In this document: in pieces, positions 14,845-22,241 of the stretch | How the letters are laid out: the number at the start of each line of letters is the position of its first letter | Numbering within the stretch: position 1 is the first letter of the stretch | From: Streptomyces antarcticus | GTDB lineage: Bacteria > Actinomycetota > Actinomycetes > Streptomycetales > Streptomycetaceae | Reading direction: 5' to 3' | Assembly: GCF_026627255.1 (NCBI RefSeq) | Contig: NZ_JAPNLM010000048.1 | Span: forward strand, 1 to 34,125 | DNA: 34,125 nt | Translations under genes and position numbers: made by a program | Notes under the pieces: generated by a model | Told to the model about the DNA's origin: nothing | What the model saw: only the letters and a program-made list of their open reading frames with translations | Databases searched by the model: none

Positions 14845-14873
14845 GGCCCCGCCCCCTCCCGGGGGGGGGGGCC
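14845..14873. terminator. G/C hairpin with an 11-G run between convergent genes
   Basis: Arms 14845-14856 and 14862-14873 pair with one mismatch across a 5-nt loop. The right arm contains a run of eleven G (14861-14871), which is prone to slippage and sequencing error. It lies 22 bp after the cyclophilin stop and probably serves both converging genes. Confidence 0.6.
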
Positions 14874-14924
14874 GCCGCCGTATCCGGGGCGGGTCGGTCC
14901 CGGGGGGTGCGGGGAGGGCCGGGG

Positions 14925-15590
14925 CTACGGCTGCTGGTCCCTGGGGGGCCTCGGGCCCCAGCCGGTCGGACCCGTGGGGCCGGAGGGGCCTGAGGGGCCT
15001 GAGGGTTCCGGCGGGTGGGCTTCGCCCGGGTCCTGGTGGGTGGGCGGGTACGCCCGAGGAGGGTCCTGCGGGGCCTGCGCGTACGGGGCCGGGTCCTGGT
15101 GGGCGGGCGGGTACGGGGTGCCGTACGGTGCCTCGTCCGGGGCGGCGGGAGCGTCCGTGCGGCGGCGGCGGGAGGGGCGGCCGCTCATCACGGCCGCGCC
15201 CAGGAGCAGCAGCGCGCCTCCGCCGAAGGCGTTGGCGAGGCCGTCGCCGAGGCCCTGACCGTCACCGCCGACCGAGAGGCTGCCCGCGGCCTGGCCCTGG
15301 CGGACCATCCACAGCACGGCGAACCCGAGCACGACGACCCCGGCCAGCCCCATGAGCAGCCGCGAGCGGAGCACGACCGCGACCAGCGTCAGGAGGGCGG
15401 CGAAGAGGAAGGGCAGCAGGATCGACCCGAACAGGGAAGCCCGGTCGTCGGTGATGCCGGCGCCGGAGAACAGCTCCTCGATGCGGTAGTCGCGCCCTTG
15501 GCGGTAGCCGTACCAGGCGCGGAACGGGCTCCAGACGGCGGCGGCCGCGCCGATCAGCCCCAACAGTGAACCGAGTGCGTTGCGGATCAT
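14925..15590 (-). CDS. Hypothetical membrane protein with Pro/Gly-rich tail
   Basis: This 221-residue protein has four predicted membrane helices: MIRNALGSLLGLIGAAAAVW; about residues 53-75 (LFGSILLPFLFAALLTLVAVV); about 78-98 (RLLMGLAGVVVLGFAVLWMV); and about 119-139 (NAFGGGALLLLGAAVM). An RRRR stop-transfer cluster follows. The last 75 residues are a disordered Pro/Gln/Gly tail with YPPxHQDP repeats and a short collagen-like GPSGPSGPTGPTG run. The start is the ATG at 15590 with GGGAAGG upstream. I do not recognise a family. It is divergent from the exported protein gene that follows. Confidence 0.75.
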   Translation of the reverse strand: MIRNALGSLLGLIGAAAAVWSPFRAWYGYRQGRDYRIEELFSGAGITDDRASLFGSILLPFLFAALLTLVAVVLRSRLLMGLAGVVVLGFAVLWMVRQGQAAGSLSVGGDGQGLGDGLANAFGGGALLLLGAAVMSGRPSRRRRTDAPAAPDEAPYGTPYPPAHQDPAPYAQAPQDPPRAYPPTHQDPGEAHPPEPSGPSGPSGPTGPTGWGPRPPRDQQP

Positions 15591-15758
15591 GCCCGGCCCT
15601 TCCCGATGGCGACCCCGTCCCGACGCTACGCCCGGGTACCCGTCGCCGCACGCGCAAGGAGCCGGGCGTCCGGGTCGCGGAGATGCCGTGCGGCCCGGTC
15701 CGCGCCGGCCGGAGGCTGGTACCGTGACCCGCCGTTGTCCAGGGGGAGGGGTGGGGCC

Positions 15759-16367
15759 ATGGTGGCCGTACGTCGTATGCGGTTCACGGCCGTGCTGATC
15801 ACCGTCGTTTTCGCGCTGACCGGTTTTTCGTCGACCGGCGGGAGCGGCAGCAGCGGGAAGAGCAAGAGCGGCGGTGGCGGCTGCTCCAGTTCCAAGAGCA
15901 GCAAGAAGAAGACGCACAGCGGGAGCGGGAGCAGGAACGGGAACGGTGGCAGCGGCAGCTCGGCGAGCGCCACGCCGTCCACGAGCCCGAGCGGTGACCC
16001 GGCCACGGCCGTGGTCGCCTCGTGCGCCGGCGCGACCCCGCCGGTCACCACCGTGAAGGTGACCTCCCGGCTGGACCGCAAGGCCACCTTCGAGGTGAAC
16101 CTGTACCGGGAGACCGCGTCCGGCACCGTCCTGGAGGCGACCACCGCCCGGGTGACCCTGGAGGCGCGGGCGACCGGCACGGTCGACGTCGCCCTCAAGG
16201 AACCGGCGCGCGCCGCCGAGGTCAAGACCTGCCGGATCGGCACGGTCTCCGTCGTGTCCTCCTCGGCGTCCGCCACCGGCAGCCCCGCGCCGACCTCGTC
16301 GTCGGGCGGGTCCACGAGCGGGTCCACCTCGAAGCCCAAGCCGAGGGCCACCAAGCGGCGCTCCTGA
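15759..16367 (+). CDS. Exported Ser/Gly-rich hypothetical protein with an altered lipobox
   Basis: This 202-residue protein begins with a clear signal peptide (MVAVRRMRFTAVLITVVFALTGFSS). It is followed by a Ser/Gly/Lys-rich segment, then a beta-rich domain of about 80 residues (TTVKVTSRLDRKATFEVNLYRETASGTVLEATTARVTLEARATGTVDVALKE) with two cysteines, and a Ser/Thr-rich basic tail. At the lipobox position it reads LTGF where lipoproteins have LTGC. The codon is TTT, one base from TGT. The protein is therefore probably secreted or tail-anchored rather than lipidated. The ATG at 15759 follows AGGGGGAGGGG. Function unknown. Confidence 0.75.
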   Translation: MVAVRRMRFTAVLITVVFALTGFSSTGGSGSSGKSKSGGGGCSSSKSSKKKTHSGSGSRNGNGGSGSSASATPSTSPSGDPATAVVASCAGATPPVTTVKVTSRLDRKATFEVNLYRETASGTVLEATTARVTLEARATGTVDVALKEPARAAEVKTCRIGTVSVVSSSASATGSPAPTSSSGGSTSGSTSKPKPRATKRRS

Positions 16368-16423
16368 ACCCGGCAGCCCCGGCCCGTAGCGCCGGCTCGT
16401 ACCGGCCCGGTCCGTGGCGGCGG

Positions 16424-17203
16424 TCAGCGCAGGCGGTACTCGCCTCCCGGCCGCCGCCGGGAGGCGAACAGCTCCGCCTGCCGCTCCGGCGCCAGGTTCC
16501 CGAGCGTGATCAGTGCCGGGGCCTGGTCCAGGGCCTGCCGGAGCGCGGCCCGCTTCGCGGACCACAGGGCCCGTACGGTGCCCTGTACGGCCTCCGTCGG
16601 GAAGCCGGCCAGAGTGTGCGCCGACCGGAGCGCCGCCGGGAGCAGTTCCTCGGGCGCCGTCAGCTCCGAGACGAGGCCGATCTCGTACGCCCGCCGGGCG
16701 GAGAGCCGTTCCGCCGTGCCCATCAGGGACATCCGGGCGGCCTCCCCGAAGGGCATCCGCTGCGCCATGTAGACCGCCTCGTACGCGCTGACCATGCCGT
16801 AGGCGGTGTGCGGGTCGAAGAACGTCGCGCTCTCGGAGGAGACGATGAACTCCGCTTCGCCCAGCAGGTAGAAGGCCCCGCCGCAGGCCATGCCGTTGAC
16901 GGCGGCGATCACCGGCTTCCACAGGTCGGCCGCCTTGGGGCCGATCGCCACCAGCGGATCGTCCACCGAGTACGGGGACCCCGGCTGCGGCACGTCCACG
17001 CCCCGGTCGATGCCCGTGCAGAACGCGGCCGTCCCCGCGCCCGTCAGCACGACGGCCCGTACCGCGTCGTCGAAGCGGAACTCCCGCCATACCGCGCTCA
17101 GTTCGGCGGCCGTCTCCAGGTCGATGGCGTTGTGCCGGTGCTCCCGGTCCAGGGTGACGACCGCGACCCCGGTCGACGCGTCGCGCTCCACCCGCAGCGT
17201 CAC
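16424..17203 (-). CDS. Crotonase-superfamily protein lacking both hydratase glutamates
   Basis: This 259-residue protein has the enoyl-CoA hydratase/isomerase fold: RHNAIDLETAAELSAVW, the first oxyanion strand FCTGIDRGVD, and KPVIAAVNGMACGGAF. Aligned to rat mitochondrial hydratase, the catalytic Glu after the second oxyanion loop (GGGCE) is Tyr here (GGAFY), and the second catalytic Glu (QPE) is His (DPH). It is therefore unlikely to be a standard hydratase. Other crotonase activities (isomerase, hydrolase, C-C lyase) are open. The GTG at 17203 overlaps the upstream DUF35 stop (GTGA), with GGAGAA as ribosome-binding site. It is the third gene of the thiolase-DUF35-crotonase operon. Confidence 0.88.
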   Translation of the reverse strand: MTLRVERDASTGVAVVTLDREHRHNAIDLETAAELSAVWREFRFDDAVRAVVLTGAGTAAFCTGIDRGVDVPQPGSPYSVDDPLVAIGPKAADLWKPVIAAVNGMACGGAFYLLGEAEFIVSSESATFFDPHTAYGMVSAYEAVYMAQRMPFGEAARMSLMGTAERLSARRAYEIGLVSELTAPEELLPAALRSAHTLAGFPTEAVQGTVRALWSAKRAALRQALDQAPALITLGNLAPERQAELFASRRRPGGEYRLR

Positions 17204-17721
17204 GGCTTCTCCAGGACCCAGCGCGGCACGGCCATCCCGCCCGTCTCGGTGAAGACCACCTGGACGCGCGCCCCGATGCGCAGCCGGGCCGGGTCCACCG
17301 AGTCCAGCGGGGCGTCGGCGGAGGTGACGAGGTTGCCGGCCAGCCGGATCTGCGGGGCGTCGGCGAGCTCCACGAGGATCACGTTGTACGGGGCCTGCGC
17401 GGCGTACGCGGGCAGCAGCGGCGGATGCGGGCGTACGTACGACCAGATGCGGCCGCGGCCGCTCATCGGCCGCCACTCGCTCGCGAAGGACCGGCAGTGC
17501 GGGCAGCAGGGGCGGGGCGGGAAGCGGAGCCTGCCGCAGTCGGCGCAGGCCTGGACGCGGAGCTCGCCCCGGGCGGCGTACTCCCAGAAGGGGGCGCCGT
17601 CCTCGTCGGGTACGGGCAACAGCAGCGCGTCGGCGGCGGGGGCGGGCTGGGCGGCCGGGACCGCCGGAGCGGCCGGAGCGCTCACGGGCGTGGTCACGGG
17701 CGTGGTCTGGGGCGCGGTCAT
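17200..17721 (-). CDS. DUF35 Zn-ribbon / OB-fold protein (second copy)
   Basis: This 173-residue protein starts with a 30-residue Pro/Ala/Thr-rich extension. A DUF35 zinc ribbon follows with cysteines at about 59, 62, 73 and 76 (CADC ... CPHC), then an OB-fold (GRGRIWSYVRPHPPLLP, YNVILVELADAPQIRLAGNL). DUF35 proteins partner with thiolase-fold enzymes, as in ChsH2-Ltp2. It lies 11 bp downstream of the second thiolase-fold gene and overlaps the crotonase gene by 4 bp, so the three are almost certainly one operon and the first two probably one complex. The ATG at 17721 has GAGGAG upstream. Confidence 0.9.
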   Translation of the reverse strand: MTAPQTTPVTTPVSAPAAPAVPAAQPAPAADALLLPVPDEDGAPFWEYAARGELRVQACADCGRLRFPPRPCCPHCRSFASEWRPMSGRGRIWSYVRPHPPLLPAYAAQAPYNVILVELADAPQIRLAGNLVTSADAPLDSVDPARLRIGARVQVVFTETGGMAVPRWVLEKP

Positions 17722-17732
17722 GGGTCGGCTCC

Positions 17733-18884
17733 TCAGGCTCTCAGCAGGATCGCGGACGTCGGGACACCCTCGCTCGCCGTCACCAGGCAGGTCGCGGCGT
17801 CCGGCACCTGGGCGGTGGAGGTGCCGCGCAGCTGCTTGACGCCCTCGTTGATCAGGTTGAAGCCGTGGACGTAGGCCTCGCTCAGCCCGCCGCCCCCGGT
17901 GTTGATCGGGAGCCGGCCGCCCATCTCCAGCGCGCCGCCCTCGGTGAAGGCGGCGCCCTCGCCGCGGCCGCAGAAGCCGTAGCCCTCCAGGGAGAGCGGG
18001 ATGAGCGGGGTGAAGGCGTCGTAGATCTGGGCGACGTCCACGTCCTGCGGGCCGAAGTCGGCCTGCTTCCAAAGGTGCCGGGCGGCCGTCCAGGCGGGCC
18101 CGGTCAGCGGGTCGTCGTTCCAGTAGTTGACCATCCCGTGGTGCTGGGCGGGCAGGCCCTGAGCGGCGGAGTGGACGTAGACGGGCTTCTGGCGGCAGTC
18201 CCGGGCGCGTTCGGCGGAGACGATCACGCAGGCCAGCGCGCCGTCGGTCTCCAGGCAGTTGTCGAAGAGGCAGAGCGGGTCGCTGATCATGCGGGAGGTC
18301 ATGTACATCTCGCGGGTCAGCGGGCGCTCGTACATCATCGCGGCCGGGTTCTCGTTGGCCCGGTTGCGGCAGGCCATCGCCACGTTGAAGAGGTGGTCGC
18401 GGGTGGCGCCGTACTCGTGCATGTAGCGCCGGGCCAGCATGCCGATCTCGTCGGCGGGGCGCAGCAGGCCGAAGGGGCGGGTCCACTGCCCGGGGGTGGG
18501 CAGCTGGACGGCGGTGTTCTTCCAGGGACGCGGTCCGGAGCCGCGCTTGCGCGAGCGCCAGGCGACGCCGACGGTGGCCTGGCCGGTGGCGACGGCGGCC
18601 GCGAGGTGGCCGACGGTGGCGCAGGAACCGCCGCCGCCGTAGCCGATCTTGGAGAAGAAGGTGACATCGCCGGCGCCGATGGCCTTGGCCACCTCCACCT
18701 CGTCGGTCTCCTCCATGGTGTACGAGGAGAAGGCGTCGACCTCTGCGGGCTCTATGCCGGCGTCGGCCAGTGCCGCCAGAATGGCCCGGCAGGCCAGTTC
18801 CTTCTCGGACTGCGGCAGTTGTCTGGCAAAGGCGGTCTGGCCGATGCCGACTATCGCCGAAGCGTCCTTGAGCGTTGCCGCCAT
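17733..18884 (-). CDS. Thiolase-fold lipid-transfer protein (second copy)
   Basis: This 383-residue protein is an SCP-x/Ltp-type thiolase homologue and a paralogue of the protein at 6717-7919. The shared landmarks are RRYMHEYGATRDHLFNVAMACRNRANENPAAMMYERPLTREMY, VDVAQIYDAFTPLIPLSLEGYGF and NTGGGGLSEAYVHG. Unlike its paralogue it has a cysteine in the nucleophile region (GGGGSCATV) but lacks the HPG histidine, so it too is unlikely to be a normal thiolase. The ATG at 18884 with GGAGG upstream is preferred over a GTG at 18902. It heads the operon with the DUF35 and crotonase genes and shares the operator at 18935-18949 with the divergent acyl-CoA ligase. Confidence 0.9.
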   Translation of the reverse strand: MAATLKDASAIVGIGQTAFARQLPQSEKELACRAILAALADAGIEPAEVDAFSSYTMEETDEVEVAKAIGAGDVTFFSKIGYGGGGSCATVGHLAAAVATGQATVGVAWRSRKRGSGPRPWKNTAVQLPTPGQWTRPFGLLRPADEIGMLARRYMHEYGATRDHLFNVAMACRNRANENPAAMMYERPLTREMYMTSRMISDPLCLFDNCLETDGALACVIVSAERARDCRQKPVYVHSAAQGLPAQHHGMVNYWNDDPLTGPAWTAARHLWKQADFGPQDVDVAQIYDAFTPLIPLSLEGYGFCGRGEGAAFTEGGALEMGGRLPINTGGGGLSEAYVHGFNLINEGVKQLRGTSTAQVPDAATCLVTASEGVPTSAILLRA

Positions 18885-18934
18885 CGCCACCTCCGGGTGC
18901 ACCAGTACTGACAGCCGCGAAGGCTACAGCTAAT

Positions 18935-18949
18935 CTGACGGATAGTCAG
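18935..18949. promoter_or_regulatory. Regulon operator copy 6 (CTGACG GAT AGTCAG)
   Basis: One mismatch in the right arm. It lies midway between the divergent thiolase operon (start 18884) and acyl-CoA ligase (start 18975) and can control both. The plus-strand GATAGT inside it resembles a -10 element. Confidence 0.75.
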
Positions 18950-18974
18950 CTACTGGTGTCGGGGAGGGCGGACG

Positions 18975-20891
18975 ATGGACGACGAGGGCGCGAACGAAGA
19001 GCTGCACGAGGGCCCGCACGAGGGCCTGCGCGATGGCCGGGACGATGGCCCGCGCGATGGCCGGGGCGAAGACCGGGGCGCGGGCCCGGGCGGCGCAGGT
19101 CAGGGCGGGTGCACGGACGGCGGCGGGTACGCGGGGCCCGCAGGCGGGCACGCGGGGCCCCCGGACGGGCACGCCGACGGCGCGGGCGGGCCCGCCGCGG
19201 GCCCGGGCCACGACGCCGCAGGCCCGGGCCACGACACTGCGGGCCACGACGCCGCGGGCCCCGGCGGAGACCCGCGGGGCGACCTGCGCTGGGGCAGCAT
19301 CGCGGGGCTGGTCAGGGAGGCCGCGGCCCGGTACGCCGACCGCGAGGCCGTCGTCGACGGCCGCGTGCGGGTCAGCTACGCCCAGCTCGGCGAGCGCGTC
19401 GAGCGCGCCGCGGCCGCCTGTGTCGCAGCCGGGGTCGAGCCCGGCGACCGGGTCGCCGTCTGGGCACCCAACACCCTCGAATGGATCGTCTCCGCCCTCG
19501 GAGCCGTCTCGGCGGGCGCGGTGCTCGTCCCCCTGAACACCCGCTTCAAGGGCGTCGAAGCCGCGTACGTCCTCCAGCGCAGCCGCGCCCGGCTCCTCTT
19601 CGTCACCGGCACCTTCCTCGGCACCTCGTACGTCGCCTCCCTGCGCCGCGCCGCCGCCGACGGGCCCGGCGACGGGCCGCTGCCCGGGCTGCCGCACCTG
19701 GAGCAGGTCGTCGTCCTCGCCGACGACGCCCCCGACTCCTTCCGCACCTGGAAGGACTTCCTGGCGGGCGGGGACGCCGTGTCCGCCGAGGCCGTCCGCG
19801 CACGCGCCGGGGCGATCCCCTCCGACGCCCCCTCCGACATCATCTTCACCTCCGGCACCACCGGCAGCCCCAAGGGCGCCGTCATCACCCACGCCCAGTC
19901 GCTGCGCTGCTACGCCGTCTGGAGCGAGCTCGCCGGACTGCGCGAGGGCGACCGCTACCTGATCGTGAACCCCTTCTTCCACACCTTCGGCTACAAGGCC
20001 GGGATCATCGCCTGCCTGATGCGCGGGGCAACGATGGTCCCGCAGCCCGTCTTCAACGTGGACACCGTCCTCGCCAACGTCGCCGCCGAGCGGATCTCCG
20101 TGCTCCCCGGACCGCCCACCCTCCACCAGTCGCTCCTGGACCACCCCCAGCGCGACCACCACGACCTGTCCGCCCTGCGCCTCGTCGTCACCGGGGCGGC
20201 CGTCGTCCCGCTCCAGCTCGTCGAACGGCTCCGCAGCGAGCTGCACATCGCCACCGTCCTCACCGCCTACGGGCTCTCCGAGGCCAGCGGCATCGTCACC
20301 ATGTGCCGCCGCGCCGACCCGGCCCGCGTCATCGCCGAGACCTCCGGCCGGCCCATACCCGGCACCGAGCTGCGGATCGCCGGCCCCGACGGCACGCCGC
20401 AGCCCGCCGGAACGGCGGGCGAGGTGTGGGTACGCGGCCACCACGTCATGCGGGGCTACTTCGAGGACGCGGCCGAGACCGCGGCGGCAATCACCCCCGA
20501 GGGCTGGCTGCGCACCGGCGACGTCGGGGTCCTGGACCGGGCCGGGAACCTGCGCATCACCGACCGGATCAAGGACATGTTCATCGTCGGCGGCTTCAAC
20601 GCCTACCCCGCCGAGATAGAGCAGCTCCTCGGTCTCCACCCGGACATCGCGGACGTCGCGGTGGTCGGCGTCCCCGACCCGCGCCTCGGCGAGGTCGGCA
20701 AGGCGTACGCCGTCCGGCGCCCCGGCTCCACCCTCACCTCCGACGACCTGATCGCCTGGTCCCGGCGGGAGATGGCGAACTACAAGGTGCCGCGCGCGGT
20801 GGAGTTCGTCGCCGAACTGCCCCGCAACGCGAGCGGCAAGGTCCTCAAACGGGAACTCCGGATCCGCCGGGACCCGGAGGCGACGGTCTAG
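18975..20891 (+). CDS. AMP-forming acyl-CoA ligase with a Gly/His/Asp-rich N-terminal extension
   Basis: This 638-residue ANL-superfamily enzyme activates a carboxylic acid to acyl-AMP and then acyl-CoA. Motifs are the P-loop IIFTSGTTGSPKGAVITH, the VNPFFHTFGYKAG block, TAYGLSEASG, the hinge/Asp motif WLRTGDVG and RIKDMFIVGGFNAYPAEIE, and the catalytic Lys in RNASGKVLKREL. The core starts near residue 104 and resembles FadD3-type ligases of steroid degradation, but not firmly enough for a symbol. The first 103 residues are low-complexity Gly/Asp/His/Ala with repeated GHDAAGPG-like units and are absent from usual family members. The ATG at 18975 has GGGGAGGG upstream, which supports translation of the extension. 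The operator at 18935-18949 precedes it. Its 3' end overlaps the methyltransferase by 4 bp. Confidence 0.93.
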   Translation: MDDEGANEELHEGPHEGLRDGRDDGPRDGRGEDRGAGPGGAGQGGCTDGGGYAGPAGGHAGPPDGHADGAGGPAAGPGHDAAGPGHDTAGHDAAGPGGDPRGDLRWGSIAGLVREAAARYADREAVVDGRVRVSYAQLGERVERAAAACVAAGVEPGDRVAVWAPNTLEWIVSALGAVSAGAVLVPLNTRFKGVEAAYVLQRSRARLLFVTGTFLGTSYVASLRRAAADGPGDGPLPGLPHLEQVVVLADDAPDSFRTWKDFLAGGDAVSAEAVRARAGAIPSDAPSDIIFTSGTTGSPKGAVITHAQSLRCYAVWSELAGLREGDRYLIVNPFFHTFGYKAGIIACLMRGATMVPQPVFNVDTVLANVAAERISVLPGPPTLHQSLLDHPQRDHHDLSALRLVVTGAAVVPLQLVERLRSELHIATVLTAYGLSEASGIVTMCRRADPARVIAETSGRPIPGTELRIAGPDGTPQPAGTAGEVWVRGHHVMRGYFEDAAETAAAITPEGWLRTGDVGVLDRAGNLRITDRIKDMFIVGGFNAYPAEIEQLLGLHPDIADVAVVGVPDPRLGEVGKAYAVRRPGSTLTSDDLIAWSRREMANYKVPRAVEFVAELPRNASGKVLKRELRIRRDPEATV

Positions 20892-21619
20892 GGGGCAGCC
20901 TTCCGGGCCAGTACGAGCCGCCAGCGCGGGGCGCCCGAGGGCAGGCGCCCGAAGTGCTCCAGCGGGGCCGTCTCCACCGTGAAGCCGGCCGCCTCCAGGT
21001 CGGCGCGGACCGCGCCCAGGGGGAACGTCCGGTAGTACATGACGAACGGCGGCCGCCAGAGCGCGTTGCGCACCCGCATCGCCGCGTCGAAGCCCGCCAG
21101 CGCCCACCACGCGGGGTGGCGGGGCGGGATCGGCGCGCCGATCGGGAAGGCGAACAGGCCCCCCGGGCGGAGCGCGGCGTGCACCCCGGCGAAGAGGGCG
21201 GGCCGCTCGGCCGGCAGGAAGTGCCCGAAGGCCCCGAAGCTCACCGCCAGGTCGTACGCGTCCCCGAGCACGGGCGGCAGCGCCAGCGCGTCGGCCCGTA
21301 CGAAGTCGACCCGCTCGTCCGGGTACGCCCGCGCGGCCCCGGCCAGCATGCCCGCGCTGAGGTCCACTCCGGTCACGCGCTCCCGGCACAGCCGGCGCAG
21401 CATGCCGATCGCGGCGCCGGTGCCGCAACAGAGGTCGAGGCCGGAGCCGAAGGAGCCCTCCCGCGCGGCGAGCGTCTCCTCGACGGCGTCGAGCATCCGG
21501 TCGGGGGTGCGGAAGGGCGTGTGGTCGAACTTCGGCGCGAGGAGGTCGTAGCCGCGCTCGACGGAGGAGAGGGCCTGCACGGCGAGTTCGCGGACGCTCG
21601 GCCCCTGGGAGGTGAACAC
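20888..21619 (-). CDS. Class I SAM-dependent methyltransferase
   Basis: This 243-residue protein carries motif I GLDLCCGTGAA (residues 60-70), the acidic VTGVDLSAGML and the post-I motif FVRADALALP. It is a Methyltransf_25-like Rossmann methyltransferase that uses SAM. The target (small molecule, lipid or protein) cannot be told. The start is a GTG at 21619 behind GGTGGAG. It converges on the acyl-CoA ligase with a 4-bp overlap and shows no regulon operator, so a link to that pathway is only positional. Confidence 0.85.
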   Translation of the reverse strand: MFTSQGPSVRELAVQALSSVERGYDLLAPKFDHTPFRTPDRMLDAVEETLAAREGSFGSGLDLCCGTGAAIGMLRRLCRERVTGVDLSAGMLAGAARAYPDERVDFVRADALALPPVLGDAYDLAVSFGAFGHFLPAERPALFAGVHAALRPGGLFAFPIGAPIPPRHPAWWALAGFDAAMRVRNALWRPPFVMYYRTFPLGAVRADLEAAGFTVETAPLEHFGRLPSGAPRWRLVLARKAAP

Positions 21620-21725
21620 GGCTCCACCCTAGAGCCAGGACCGATGACGACAAGGCGCCGGCTGAGCGCAAGATCTGGAAGCAGGGGAGGCGGACCCTCG
21701 TACGGCCGCCGCACGGGCACCCGTA

Positions 21726-21758
21726 CCGCCGCCGCGCCCGGACGCGGGCGTGCGGCGG
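21726..21758 (-). terminator. Strong G/C hairpin downstream of the AfsS-like gene
   Basis: Arms of about 14 bp (21726-21740 with 21745-21758, one bulge) flank a short loop. The hairpin lies about 90 bp beyond the stop of the AfsS-like gene and upstream of the methyltransferase start, so it probably ends the afsR-afsS transcript. Confidence 0.5.
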
Positions 21759-21847
21759 TCGCGATGGCTCCCCCTCCGGGCCACCGCGACCGCCGTTCCC
21801 CCGTGTTCCCCCGTAAGTCCTCGTGCCGCGTGCCGTGCCCGCCTTGG

Positions 21848-22018
21848 TTACGGGCGGGGACCGGACGCGTGGTTGTCCAGCGTCTGGATCTGCTCGTCCG
21901 CGGCCAGGGCGCCGTCGAGCGGCACTTCCGCGGGCTTCTCCGCCGGCTTCTCCAGCGGCTTGATCTCGACGCCCGAGGCGTGGTTGTCGAGCGGCACGAT
22001 GTTCTCGTTCGTCGTCAT
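21848..22018 (-). CDS. afsS: AfsS-like small regulatory peptide with two LDNHASG repeats
   Basis: This 56-residue protein has two identical LDNHASG heptads, at residues 10-16 and 47-53. They are separated by an acidic/Pro segment with the repeated KPAE unit. In S. coelicolor the gene directly downstream of afsR on the same strand encodes AfsS, a 63-residue protein built of repeats with a DNH core that stimulates antibiotic production. Position, strand, size and DNH repeats all agree here, but the rest of the sequence is not close to what I recall. The name is an inference. The ATG at 22018 has AGGAGA 7 bp upstream. An AfsR/SARP-type direct repeat lies 125-146 bp upstream of the start. Confidence 0.7.
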   Translation of the reverse strand: MTTNENIVPLDNHASGVEIKPLEKPAEKPAEVPLDGALAADEQIQTLDNHASGPRP

Positions 22019-22142
22019 CGGATTCTCCTGGTGGGTGGGTAGGGCCCGTTCGGCGATTCCCCCGCGGACCGCCGAACGGGTGGTCCTCCAACCGACCCTC
22101 CAGTCCCCCGTGCGGCGGGTCGATGTACCTATCGTGCCGTGC

Positions 22143-22164
22143 GGCGATAAACGAACGATGAACG
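22143..22164 (-). promoter_or_regulatory. SARP/AfsR-type direct repeat upstream of the AfsS-like gene
   Basis: Read on the minus strand, two 11-bp units CGTTCATCGTT and CGTTTATCGCC follow each other directly. SARP regulators bind 11-bp direct repeats placed about 8 bp before the -10 element. An 8-bp gap here leads to CGATAGG/TAGGTA, which could be the -10. This fits AfsR activation of the downstream peptide gene. Confidence 0.6.
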
Positions 22165-22175
22165 TCCCGTTCATC
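22157..22175. repeat. Perfect 8-bp inverted repeat GATGAACG-TCC-CGTTCATC
   Basis: A 19-bp palindrome overlaps the first SARP repeat unit. It could be an operator in its own right or extend the AfsR site, since CGTTCATC is the repeat core. Confidence 0.65.
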
Positions 22176-22241
22176 GCCCGGCTGCGCAGGTCAGAGCCGT
22201 GTACGGGGGGTGCGGGGGTGCGGGGGCCGGTTCCGGACCGG

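Noticed and set aside
18975..20891. Naming the ligase fadD3
   Set aside because: It resembles FadD3-type ligases, but the other genes of the HIP branch (ipdAB, fadE30, echA20) are absent, so substrate identity is unsupported.
18875..22042. Very long overlapping open frames on both strands across the acyl-CoA ligase and methyltransferase
   Set aside because: They have Arg/Pro/Ala-rich nonsense composition and no domains. The ligase and methyltransferase frames explain the region.
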